From positions 2,852,001-2,916,000 of the forward strand of contig NZ_CP099222.1 of the NCBI RefSeq assembly GCF_029717145.1: a stretch of DNA of 64,000 nt. The letters are read 5' to 3'. Origin of the DNA: Citrobacter freundii. GTDB lineage: Bacteria > Pseudomonadota > Gammaproteobacteria > Enterobacterales > Enterobacteriaceae. A program made the position numbers and the translations under genes. Position 1 is the stretch's first letter. Each line of letters begins with the position of its first letter. A model generated the notes under the pieces. The model did no database searches and had not been told where the DNA came from. It worked only from the letters and a program-made list of their open reading frames with translations. Of this stretch, positions 54,717-64,000 are shown piece by piece.

Positions 54717-55514
54717 TTAACGGATAGATTGCAGGCGAGAAGCGTTGATGTGAAACAGGCGGGCAAAGTTATCAGTGGTGATTTGCGCCAGTTCTTCAAC
54801 GGCAACACCTTTCAATACGGCCATATACTCTGCGACATCACGAACCATGGCGGGCTGGTTCTCTTTACCACGATGCGGTACCGGCGCAAGGTACGGAGAG
54901 TCAGTCTCAACTAACAAGCGATCCAAAGGAACATAGCGCGCGGCGTCGCGTAACTGTTCGGCGTTACGGAACGTGACGATGCCGGAAAAAGAGATATAGA
55001 ATCCGAGATCCAGCAATTTGCCCGCAGTTTCCCTGTCCTCTGTAAAACAGTGTAGTACGCCGCCACAATCCGTCACGTTTTCTTCTCGCAGAATCGATAG
55101 CGTATCGGCTCGCGCATCACGGGTATGGACGATCACTGGTTTTTGCAGTTCGCGGCCAATCTGAATGTGATGAATGAACGACTCCTGCTGACGCACTTTG
55201 GTTTCCGGGGTGTAGAAATAGTCCAGCCCGGTTTCCCCCATCGCCACCACGCCGTCTTCCGCGGCAAAGCGACGCAGGTCTTCTACATCATAGGTTTCAT
55301 CCTGATTTAACGGATGTACACCGCAGGAGAACACCACATTATCGCGCTCGCCAACCAGGTCACGCATATTGCGGTATCCGGGTAAGGTGGTCGCTACGGC
55401 AAGACAAAACTTCACATCACGCGCTGCCGCTTTCGCCAGCACGTCATCCACGTCCTTATGCAGAGATTGATAATCCAGGCCATCAAGATGGCAGTGTGAG
55501 TCGACTAAAAACAT
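54717..55514 (-). CDS. ycfH: TatD-family metal-dependent hydrolase YcfH
   Basis: A 265-residue TIM-barrel hydrolase of the TatD DNase-like family. The start MFLVDSHCHLDGLDYQSL at 55514 (GAGAGACATT site) holds the HxH metal motif; other ligands are in MGETGLDYFY, VIVHTRDA, HCFTE and ETDSPYLAP. The open frame reaches 55574 inside holB without support. It ends the minus-strand cell-division/replication group before ptsG. Confidence 0.95.
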   Translation of the reverse strand: MFLVDSHCHLDGLDYQSLHKDVDDVLAKAAARDVKFCLAVATTLPGYRNMRDLVGERDNVVFSCGVHPLNQDETYDVEDLRRFAAEDGVVAMGETGLDYFYTPETKVRQQESFIHHIQIGRELQKPVIVHTRDARADTLSILREENVTDCGGVLHCFTEDRETAGKLLDLGFYISFSGIVTFRNAEQLRDAARYVPLDRLLVETDSPYLAPVPHRGKENQPAMVRDVAEYMAVLKGVAVEELAQITTDNFARLFHINASRLQSIR

Positions 55515-55524
55515 AATGTCTCTC

Positions 55525-56529
55525 TCAAAGATGGGGAACAGGCAGTACGGCGCCTGGTTGCAGGTAATGCTCAATACGCAGGATAAGATCGGTTAATACC
55601 AGTTCACGATTGACGCCCGTCACGTTGAGCAGTTGCTGACGGCAGTGGCACACATCACCCAGCATCGCCTGAATCTGCGCCACGGAGAACCGTTCAGCAA
55701 TGGATGAAATCAACGCCAGTGCATCAGGGTTAGTTAAATGGGCAGCACCATACGGACGTTTGAGCGCATCCGTAAACAGCGTTGCCAGCCAGTGTAAGCG
55801 GGCTGCAGCTTGTTCATGGTTGAGCGCCGCCAGCAGCTGATACCAGTCGCCGGAATGCAAGGTGTTCGCCAGTGCCGCGCAAAAATCGCTACGGTGCGCC
55901 CAGCTTTCTGCCTGAAGCAACATTAGTGCCGCTCCAGGAGACCCGGCGCTCAGGCGTAGTGCGCTAAGAAGTGCATCCTGCGGGGCAGTCACTTCGCGGG
56001 CCAACCAGGAAACCGCATACGATTCCTCCGGGGGAGCAAGGTGATGCAATCGACAACGGCTGCGTAATGTGGCAAGTAAGCGTGCCGGCTCGGTAGTAGC
56101 CAGGAAAAACCACGTTTGCGCCGGCGGCTCTTCTAACGTCTTTAGCAGGGCATTGGCTGCCGCATCCGTTAACTGGGCAGCATCGGGGATCCACACCACT
56201 TTGGCACCGCCCAGACGCGAATGTTCGTACAGCTTTTCAGTGACTTCACGCACCGCGTCAACACCCAGCGTGTTCTTTCCTTTTTCCGGCAGCAGAGAAT
56301 AATAGTCAGGATGCGTTCCTGCCTGCATCAACTGGCAACCACGGCAACGTCCGCAGCTTTTATGCCCTTCCGGCTGCTGGCACATCAGATAGCGACTCAG
56401 GGCGTAAATCAGCGCGTCGTCACCCATACCGGGTAACGCCTGAATCAGTAACGCATGGTGACCGCGACCCGCCAGGTAACTGGCGACAAGTTTTTCAAAA
56501 TCGGGTCGTAACCATGGATACCATTTCAT
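55525..56529 (-). CDS. holB: DNA polymerase III delta-prime subunit
   Basis: Clamp-loader subunit, 334 residues. AAA+ fold with the zinc module [11 protein letters not shown] (plus an upstream Cys) and sensor segment [32 protein letters not shown]. The P-loop is degenerate ([11 protein letters not shown]), as in all delta-prime proteins. Overlaps tmk by 4 bp. Confidence 0.96.
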   Translation of the reverse strand: MKWYPWLRPDFEKLVASYLAGRGHHALLIQALPGMGDDALIYALSRYLMCQQPEGHKSCGRCRGCQLMQAGTHPDYYSLLPEKGKNTLGVDAVREVTEKLYEHSRLGGAKVVWIPDAAQLTDAAANALLKTLEEPPAQTWFFLATTEPARLLATLRSRCRLHHLAPPEESYAVSWLAREVTAPQDALLSALRLSAGSPGAALMLLQAESWAHRSDFCAALANTLHSGDWYQLLAALNHEQAAARLHWLATLFTDALKRPYGAAHLTNPDALALISSIAERFSVAQIQAMLGDVCHCRQQLLNVTGVNRELVLTDLILRIEHYLQPGAVLPVPHL

Positions 56530-57167
56530 GCGCCCTGCTCCTGTACCCAGTGGGTAATGGTGCTACGGATATCATTCATGACAGCTTCAAGCGGCTGCGT
56601 GGCATCTATGGTACGGATACTGGGATCTATCGCCGCCAGTTCCAGATAGCGGGCACGGGTGCGATTAAAGAAGTCAAAAGACTCCTGTTCAATGCGGTCC
56701 AGCTCACCACGAGCACGGGCACGCTTTAAACCCAATTCAGGCGTCACATCCAGATAGAGCGTCAGGTCCGGGCGAAAATCACCGAGTACCGCATCACGCA
56801 GAGTGGCCAGCATCGTTTGGTCGATGCCACGGCCACCGCCCTGATAGGCCTGGGTCGACAGATCGTGACGGTCGCCAATCACCCAGGCACCTTTTGCCAA
56901 CGCAGGCTTAATGACGGTTTCGACCAGCTGAACACGTGCGGCGTAGAACATCAGCACTTCCGCTTTATCGGTAATCACTTCGTCACCGACCGACTTGATG
57001 TCCAGCACCAGGCTTCTTAATTTCTCTGCCAGCTGGGTCCCACCTGGCTCGCGGGTAAACACCATGTCGCGGATACCGAGTTGCTCAAGTGTCTCCACCA
57101 CTACATCCCGCGCGGTAGTTTTTCCGGCGCCTTCCAGGCCCTCGATGACGATATAATTACTGCCCAT
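56526..57167 (-). CDS. tmk: Thymidylate kinase
   Basis: Phosphorylates dTMP to dTDP, essential for DNA synthesis. 213 residues with P-loop [11 protein letters not shown], DRxxS-type motif [16 protein letters not shown] and the lid [14 protein letters not shown]. Overlaps mltG by 11 bp. Confidence 0.97.
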   Translation of the reverse strand: MGSNYIVIEGLEGAGKTTARDVVVETLEQLGIRDMVFTREPGGTQLAEKLRSLVLDIKSVGDEVITDKAEVLMFYAARVQLVETVIKPALAKGAWVIGDRHDLSTQAYQGGGRGIDQTMLATLRDAVLGDFRPDLTLYLDVTPELGLKRARARGELDRIEQESFDFFNRTRARYLELAAIDPSIRTIDATQPLEAVMNDIRSTITHWVQEQGA

Positions 57168-58179
57168 TTTTTTCCTTAAGCACTTTCAGATAATCCTGCA
57201 CAGATCGGTTGTGGCTGGCAAGATTGGTATTAAACGTGTGACCACCTTTACCGTCAGCCACGAAATAGAGATACGGTGTTTTTGCCGGATGCGCGGCGGC
57301 CTGCAATGAGGCTTCGCCCGGCATAGCAATCGGGCCTGGCGGCAGCCCGGTAATGGTGTAGGTGTTATACGCAGTCGGCGTTTCCAGGTCGGCGCGCGAC
57401 AATTTACCATTATACCGTGTGCCCATCCCGTAAATCACGGTCGGATCGGTCTGTAAGCGCATGCCAATACGTAAACGGTTTATAAACACCGAGGCCACCT
57501 GATCGCGCTCGCTGGCGACAGCGGTTTCTTTTTCAATAATAGAGGCCATGGTCACCAGCTGATTTTTGTCGGTATACGGTAGACCTTCGGCACGCCCTTC
57601 CCAGGCAGTATCAACAGCTTTGACCATTTTCTGGTGTGCACGCTTCAGCAGCGCCACATCCGAGGTGTTGGCGGTATACATCCAGGTATCCGGCCAGAAC
57701 CAGCCTTCCACCCATTCCGGGTTCTCCAGCTTCAGCGCCTCGGCAACGGTAGCGTAGTTGTCGTCGCTCAATGTGTGCTTGATATAGGGCGCATCGCGCA
57801 GCTGTTTAAGGTAATCACTCAGGCGCATGCCCTCAACCAGACGTAATGGGAACTGTGCTTCTTTTCCGCTTTCCAGCAGTTGCAACATTTCCCGTACAGT
57901 CATATCAGGCGTCAACCGGTAGGTCCCGGCTTTAAAATGCGAAAGGTCGGGTTCAATACGCAGTAACCACTGGAATACGCGTGGACGATTAATCACCTTA
58001 TCTGCATACAGCTGCTCACCCAGAGCCAGACGACCCGTGCCCGCTTTCAGCGTAAAAATCGTTTCATCTTTAATCAATAATTTACTGTCCGCCAGATGGC
58101 GAACTTTCCACATTCCCACACCCGTGGCAATGCCCAGCACAACCAGCAATAAAACAACAACGCGTAACAATTTTTTCAT
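57157..58179 (-). CDS. mltG: Endolytic murein transglycosylase MltG
   Basis: Inner-membrane enzyme (formerly YceG) that cuts nascent glycan strands and so sets their length. 340 residues: one N-terminal membrane helix ([17 protein letters not shown]), LysM-like region, and the YceG catalytic domain with Glu218 in [10 protein letters not shown]. Adjacent to pabC by 2 bp. Confidence 0.95.
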   Translation of the reverse strand: MKKLLRVVVLLLVVLGIATGVGMWKVRHLADSKLLIKDETIFTLKAGTGRLALGEQLYADKVINRPRVFQWLLRIEPDLSHFKAGTYRLTPDMTVREMLQLLESGKEAQFPLRLVEGMRLSDYLKQLRDAPYIKHTLSDDNYATVAEALKLENPEWVEGWFWPDTWMYTANTSDVALLKRAHQKMVKAVDTAWEGRAEGLPYTDKNQLVTMASIIEKETAVASERDQVASVFINRLRIGMRLQTDPTVIYGMGTRYNGKLSRADLETPTAYNTYTITGLPPGPIAMPGEASLQAAAHPAKTPYLYFVADGKGGHTFNTNLASHNRSVQDYLKVLKEKNGQ

Positions 58180-58181
58180 GA

Positions 58182-58991
58182 CTAATTTGGGTGCTCACAA
58201 AGTGGGGCTAAAAAATCGAATAACAAACGTGAAGACAACATCCTGTCACCACAGGCACGCACAGGAACCACCGGCATTAATGCATTACAGACAACCATCT
58301 CATCCGCCTGCATCACGTCCTCTTCCCGCGCATACACGTCGACAATCTTGAACGGTGATTGTGCCAGCATCCGCATACAGAATTGTCGCATAATGCCGTT
58401 CACGCCAGCCTGATCCAGTCGAGGAGTATAAACGACATCGTCTTTACGCCAGAACACATTAGCCGCACAGCATTCCGTAACCCATCCCTCACTGTCAAGA
58501 ACCAGCGCTTCATCGGCGTCTGTCTGCTCAAGATGAGAACGAATCAGCACCTGCTCCAGTCGGTTCAAGTGTTTAATTCCGGCAAGCATCGGATTGCGCC
58601 CCAGACGCACAGGACTTACAGCCAGAACAATCCCATCGTTCTGCCAACAAGCGTAATGTGTGGGAAAGGCAGAAGTAGAGAGAATACGCGTAGGCGAATG
58701 ACAGTTCGCGCCACTATAGCCCCTGCCCCCGCTACCACGACTGATGATCACTTTCAGTACACCACGTGTATGCCCGACTGCCAGCATTTGCATTTCATCT
58801 TGCAGTTCTGACCACTTATCGAAGGGGATCAGCAATTTTTTGCATGCGTCGTCTAAACGCTGGAGATGCGCCGAAAGAAAACACACATTACCATCGACAA
58901 TTCGCGCAGTGGTAAAACATCCGTCACCAAACTGCGTCGCACGATCGCTTGCAACCAACGTGCCCTGCTCACGGCCATTAATTAAGAACAT
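58182..58991 (-). CDS. pabC: Aminodeoxychorismate lyase
   Basis: PLP enzyme of folate synthesis that makes p-aminobenzoate and pyruvate. 269 residues, class IV aminotransferase fold; the PLP lysine is in [11 protein letters not shown] and the phosphate-binding end in [13 protein letters not shown]. First gene of the pabC-mltG-tmk-holB-ycfH set, after the fabF terminator. Confidence 0.96.
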   Translation of the reverse strand: MFLINGREQGTLVASDRATQFGDGCFTTARIVDGNVCFLSAHLQRLDDACKKLLIPFDKWSELQDEMQMLAVGHTRGVLKVIISRGSGGRGYSGANCHSPTRILSTSAFPTHYACWQNDGIVLAVSPVRLGRNPMLAGIKHLNRLEQVLIRSHLEQTDADEALVLDSEGWVTECCAANVFWRKDDVVYTPRLDQAGVNGIMRQFCMRMLAQSPFKIVDVYAREEDVMQADEMVVCNALMPVVPVRACGDRMLSSRLLFDFLAPLCEHPN

Positions 58992-59062
58992 GGTGGCTCC
59001 TTATTCGTGGTCCGCTAGTTTGGCAGGATGCCAAAGCCAGGACAAGGTCGAAAAATCGAATA

Positions 59063-59090
59063 AAAAAAGGCCCGCAAGCGGACCTTTTTT
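59063..59090 (-). terminator. fabF terminator
   Basis: AAAAAAGGCCCGC-AA-GCGGACCTTTTTT, a U-tract-ended hairpin between fabF and pabC. Confidence 0.85.
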
Positions 59091-59118
59091 ATGACGCCAG
59101 GTAAGTTACCTGCGGGAC

Positions 59119-60387
<1,269 letters not shown>

Positions 60388-60445
60388 TCAAGTGGGATAA
60401 AAAGATAAAACTCAGGCGGTCGAATGACCGCCTGGAGATGTTCAC

Positions 60446-60682
60446 TTACGCCTGGTGACCGTTGATGTAATCAATGGCAGCCTGAACGGTAGTGATTTTC
60501 TCAGCTTCTTCGTCCGGAATCTCAGTATCAAACTCTTCTTCCAGAGCCATTACCAGCTCAACGGTGTCAAGAGAATCTGCGCCCAGGTCTTCAACGAAGG
60601 AAGCATTGTTGGTTACTTCTTCCTGCTTAACGCCCAGCTGTTCGCCGATAATTTTCTTAACGCGTTCTTCGATAGTGCTCAT
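60446..60682 (-). CDS. acpP: Acyl carrier protein
   Basis: The 78-residue carrier of growing acyl chains; phosphopantetheine attaches at the Ser of [10 protein letters not shown]. Sequence is as in E. coli. The 155-bp gap to fabG holds its own strong promoter region. Confidence 0.98.
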
Positions 60683-60837
60683 ACTCTTAAATTTCCTATC
60701 AAAACTCGCTTTCGCGATGGTTTTCGTAGTGTATAAAATGTTGAAAAATTTGCAACTAAATCCCGGCAGGTCTTACCACGATTTTGCGTTATTTTGAGGG
60801 CATTCACCCTAATAACGCAAATTTTTTTATCTCGTGG

Positions 60838-61572
60838 TTAAACCATGTACATCCCGCCGTTGACATGCAAAGTCTCACCTGTGATGTAACTTGCTTCGTC
60901 AGAAGCTAAAAATGCAACCGCATTGGCGATTTCATTTGGGGAGCCAAGGCGCCCCGCAGGAACTGCCGCCAGCGTACCCGCACGCTGCTCATCAGTCAGC
61001 GCACGCGTCATGTCCGTTTCAATAAAGCCCGGAGCAACAACGTTTACAGTAATGCCACGAGACGCAACTTCACGCGCCAGTGATTTACTGAAGCCGATCA
61101 AACCCGCTTTCGCCGCAGCGTAGTTGGCCTGACCCGCATTTCCCATGGTACCAACCACAGAACCAATAGTGATAATACGACCATGACGCTTTTTCATCAT
61201 AGCGCGCATTACCGCTTTTGACAGACGGAAAACAGATGACAGGTTGGTTTCGATGATATCGTTCCACTCGTCATCTTTCATGCGCATTAACAGGTTATCA
61301 CGAGTAATCCCGGCATTATTAACCAGAATATCGACTTCCCCAAATTCTGCGCGAATATTTCCCAGAACAGATTCGATAGATGCAGGATCGGTCACATTCA
61401 ACACCAGACCTTTACCATTTGCACCTAAGTAATCGCTAATGGCCTGCGCACCGCTTTCGCTGGTTGCAGTGCCGATCACTTTCGCGCCACGGGCAACGAG
61501 TGTTTCAGCAATTGCGCGGCCAATGCCACGGCTTGCACCGGTAACCAGCGCGATTTTTCCTTCAAAACTCAT
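60838..61572 (-). CDS. fabG: 3-Oxoacyl-ACP reductase
   Basis: NADPH-dependent reductase of the elongation cycle, 244 residues. SDR motifs: TGASRGIG, NNAG, catalytic Ser in IGSVVGTMG and YAAAK. Twelve bp after fabD. Confidence 0.97.
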   Translation of the reverse strand: MSFEGKIALVTGASRGIGRAIAETLVARGAKVIGTATSESGAQAISDYLGANGKGLVLNVTDPASIESVLGNIRAEFGEVDILVNNAGITRDNLLMRMKDDEWNDIIETNLSSVFRLSKAVMRAMMKKRHGRIITIGSVVGTMGNAGQANYAAAKAGLIGFSKSLAREVASRGITVNVVAPGFIETDMTRALTDEQRAGTLAAVPAGRLGSPNEIANAVAFLASDEASYITGETLHVNGGMYMV

Positions 61573-61584
61573 GGTTTTCCTCTT

Positions 61585-62514
61585 TTATTGCGCAAGCGCC
61601 GCAGTCAGCGCCGCCGGCTCATTCAATGCCGAAGCAGTCAGGGTATCAACAATACGTTTTGTCAGACCCGTGAGGACTTTACCCGGCCCCACTTCATACA
61701 GATGCTCTACGCCCTGGGACGCCATAAACTCGACGGTTTTGGTCCACTGAACCGGGCTGTACAGTTGGCGAACCAGCGCATCGCGGATCGCGTCTGCGTG
61801 GGTTTCGCACTTCACATCGACATTGTTCACAACCGGAACGGTCGGTGCGTTAAAAGTAATCTTCTGCAGTTCAACGGCCAGTTTTTCTGCTGCTGGTTTC
61901 ATCAACGCGCAGTGAGACGGCACGCTAACCGGCAGCGGCAGAGCACGTTTCGCACCTGCGGCTTTACAGGCTGCACCTGCACGCTCTACGGCTTCTTTAT
62001 GCCCGGCAATCACCACCTGGCCCGGTGAGTTAAAGTTAACCGGTGATACAACCTGACCTTCTGCTGACTCTTCACAGGCTTTCGCGATGGACGCATCGTC
62101 CAGGCCGATGATAGCAGACATGCCGCCCGTACCTTCCGGCACCGCTTCCTGCATGAATTTGCCACGCAGTTCAACCAGGCGTACGGCATCAGCAAAGTTG
62201 ATGACACCCGCGCATACCAACGCGGAGTATTCACCCAGGCTATGCCCGGCCATCAGCGCAGGCGTTGCGCCACCCTGCTGCTGCCACACGCGGTACAATG
62301 CAACAGAGGCCGTTAACAGCGCTGGCTGCGTTTGCCAGGTTTTATTCAGTTCTTCTGCTGGTCCCTGCTGGGTAAGTGCCCACAGATCATAGCCCAGCGC
62401 AGCTGAAGCTTCAGCAAAAGTTTCTTCAACAATGGGGTAGGCTGCAGCCATTTCAGACAACATCCCAACGGTTTGAGATCCCTGACCCGGGAACACAAAT
62501 GCAAATTGCGTCAT
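61585..62514 (-). CDS. fabD: Malonyl-CoA:ACP transacylase
   Basis: Loads malonyl units on ACP. 309 residues with nucleophile Ser92 in AGHSLGEYSA, Arg117 region (LRGKFMQEAV) and His201 in VPSHCALMKPA. Follows fabH by 15 bp. Confidence 0.97.
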   Translation of the reverse strand: MTQFAFVFPGQGSQTVGMLSEMAAAYPIVEETFAEASAALGYDLWALTQQGPAEELNKTWQTQPALLTASVALYRVWQQQGGATPALMAGHSLGEYSALVCAGVINFADAVRLVELRGKFMQEAVPEGTGGMSAIIGLDDASIAKACEESAEGQVVSPVNFNSPGQVVIAGHKEAVERAGAACKAAGAKRALPLPVSVPSHCALMKPAAEKLAVELQKITFNAPTVPVVNNVDVKCETHADAIRDALVRQLYSPVQWTKTVEFMASQGVEHLYEVGPGKVLTGLTKRIVDTLTASALNEPAALTAALAQ

Positions 62515-62529
62515 GTTAAAATCCTTATA

Positions 62530-63483
62530 CTAGAAACGAACCAGCGCCGAGCCCCAGGTGAATCCACCCCCGAAGGCCTCAAGCAATATCAGCTGACCGG
62601 CTTTAATTCGCCCGTCGCGGACGGCTTCGTCCAACGCACATGGAACGGAAGCGGCTGACGTATTGCCATGTCTGTCCAGCGTAACCACGACATTATCCAT
62701 CGACATGCCCAGCTTTTTCGCCGTCGCGCTGATAATGCGCAAGTTTGCCTGGTGCGGTACCAACCAGTCCAGGGCAGAACGGTCGAGATTATTCGCTGCC
62801 AGCGTTTCATCAACGATGTGTGCAAGCTCGGTAACCGCCACTTTAAAGACTTCGTTACCCGCCATGGTCAGATGAATCGGGTTCTCCGGATTCACACGAT
62901 CGGCATTCGGCAGTGTCAACAGTTCGCCATAGCGACCATCAGCATGCAAATGAGTGGAGAGAATGCCTGGCTCTTCTGAGGCACTCAGTACCACCGCGCC
63001 AGCACCATCACCAAAAATAATGATCGTCCCGCGATCGGTCGGATCACAAGTACGCGCCAGCACATCAGACCCGATCACCAGCGCGTGCTTCACTGCGCCG
63101 GACTTAACGTACAGGTCAGCCACGCTCAGGGCATAAGTAAAACCGGCGCAGGCAGCCGCGACGTCAAACGCCGGGCAGCCTTTAATTTCCAGCATACTTT
63201 GGATCTGGCACGCCGCACTCGGAAAAGCGTGCGTTGATGATGTGGTCGCAACCACAATCAGACCAATTTGATCTTTATCGATGCCAGCCATTTCAAGTGC
63301 GCGGTTTGCGGCGGCAAAGCCCATCGTCGCAACGGTTTCATTGGGCGCGGCAATATGGCGTTCACGGATACCTGTACGAGTGACAATCCACTCATCAGAT
63401 GTCTCGACCATTTTTTCCAAATCGGCGTTAGTACGCACTTGTTCAGGCAGATAGCTGCCAGTACCAATAATCTTCGTATACAT
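62530..63483 (-). CDS. fabH: 3-Oxoacyl-ACP synthase III
   Basis: Starts each fatty acid by joining acetyl-CoA with malonyl-ACP. 317 residues; catalytic Cys112 in AAACAGF, His244 in PHQANLRI and Asn274 in GNTSAA. Its family resembles the truncated ketosynthase piece at 19393-21132, which is only the first 70 residues of such a protein. Confidence 0.97.
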   Translation of the reverse strand: MYTKIIGTGSYLPEQVRTNADLEKMVETSDEWIVTRTGIRERHIAAPNETVATMGFAAANRALEMAGIDKDQIGLIVVATTSSTHAFPSAACQIQSMLEIKGCPAFDVAAACAGFTYALSVADLYVKSGAVKHALVIGSDVLARTCDPTDRGTIIIFGDGAGAVVLSASEEPGILSTHLHADGRYGELLTLPNADRVNPENPIHLTMAGNEVFKVAVTELAHIVDETLAANNLDRSALDWLVPHQANLRIISATAKKLGMSMDNVVVTLDRHGNTSAASVPCALDEAVRDGRIKAGQLILLEAFGGGFTWGSALVRF

Positions 63484-63560
63484 GTACGCTCAGTCACTTT
63501 TTGGTTATATACCGCTACGAACAAATCACGGGTAGGTAGGCTACGCTCTCGACAGCACTA

Positions 63561-64000
63561 TCATCTGCGCGCCCGCGAGCGTGTCGTTTCGCCACCATCC
63601 AGCAGTTCGAATCCAGCTGGGTATACAGATTCCAGGCGAGCGGCAATTCGCTGAGGAACTTGTCGCTGCACCGCCTGCACTGCCTGTTCAATCGCGACTT
63701 CAAATGCTCGCTGATTGGCCGCACCATGACTTTTTATCACTGTGCCGCGCAATCCTAACAGACAGGCGCCATTATACTGGTCGGGGTTGAGGTGACTGAA
63801 TCGCCTCGTTAGGCTTTTTTGTAACCAACGTTTTAATAACAGCAGCCACCACGACCGTTTTTTGCCCTCACCCTGAGATTTCAGCAGTGAAAGGAACATT
63901 CTTACAACACCTTCCATCGTCTTTAATGTGACATTGCCTGTAAAGCCGTCACAAACCAACACATCGGTTTTGCCAGTCAACAACTCATTGGCTTCAAGAT
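63561..64000 (-). CDS. plsX: Phosphate acyltransferase PlsX (C-terminal part)
   Basis: Makes acyl-phosphate from acyl-ACP for phospholipid synthesis. Only the last 145 or so of about 356 codons are inside the window; the gene continues past the right edge. Recognisable: [31 protein letters not shown] and [21 protein letters not shown] sequence (here [10 protein letters not shown]). Seventy-seven bp before fabH as in E. coli. Confidence 0.95.
   Translation of the reverse strand, partial: LEANELLTGKTDVLVCDGFTGNVTLKTMEGVVRMFLSLLKSQGEGKKRSWWLLLLKRWLQKSLTRRFSHLNPDQYNGACLLGLRGTVIKSHGAANQRAFEVAIEQAVQAVQRQVPQRIAARLESVYPAGFELLDGGETTRSRARR

Overview
The window is chromosomal DNA from an enterobacterium close to Escherichia/Citrobacter. 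The core genes (mtfA, cbl, nac, shiA, amn, ptsG and the fatty-acid cluster) look nearly E. coli-like at protein level, and the tRNA-Ser(CGA) and two tRNA-Asn(GUU) genes are almost identical to serU and the asn family. I cannot fix the genus; the cbl-nac layout and the metallopeptidase gene between amn and ptsG make Citrobacter or a relative plausible.

Layout. (1) 1-5720 holds two arsenic determinants: a divergent permease/ArsR pair (left gene cut by the window edge) and a full arsRDABC operon on the minus strand. (2) 5768-13407 is one arm of a lambdoid-type prophage: P-like and O-like replication genes, a YdaT-like gene, Cro-like and CI-like regulators with matching operators, an Rrf2-type regulator, a RecE-like exonuclease, a DUF4224 protein and an integrase abutting tRNA-Ser. 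The arm stops next to the ars operon, so the prophage is a remnant. (3) 13474-23300: tRNA-Ser, mtfA, tRNA-Asn copy 1 with a dead integrase and an acyltransferase fragment behind it, a large ankyrin-repeat protein, a decayed lipid/glycosyltransferase cluster with a triple in-frame fusion, then cbl and nac. (4) 23677-47908 is a 24-kb AT-rich genomic island in tRNA-Asn copy 2, bounded by a 25-bp direct repeat. (5) 47909-64000 is core: shiA, amn, an M24 metallopeptidase, ptsG, then tatD-family ycfH, holB, tmk, mltG, pabC, fabF, acpP, fabG, fabD, fabH and the end of plsX, all minus from ptsG on.

The island is a composite. From left to right: a P4-type integrase; a two-gene unit of unknown function (membrane protein plus a nuclease-like protein); two copies, exactly 2004 bp apart, of an undescribed 311-bp hairpin-rich element bracketing two orphan genes and an H-NS pseudogene; a plasmid-like module (TraD-like protein, putative oriT, MobA/MobL relaxase, lipoprotein operon, iteron-like cluster, covarying 37-bp palindromes, RepL-type replication gene); a complete type II CBASS anti-phage operon (CD-NTase, Cap2, Cap3, TM-SAVED effector); a second, frameshifted H-NS-family gene of H-NST type; and an AlpA-headed run of six short, probably paralogous, helical proteins, then a DUF6387-like gene and the right end.

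Functional links: MtfA titrates Mlc, the repressor of ptsG, and both genes lie in this window although they are far apart in E. coli K-12. The ptsG leader keeps the SgrS pairing region. The adjacency amn-peptidase-ptsG and the order of asn/cbl/nac/shiA differ from K-12, implying chromosome rearrangement. The most promising undescribed items are the paired 311-bp structured elements, the AlpA-headed paralog array with its operator, and the membrane-protein/nuclease pair.
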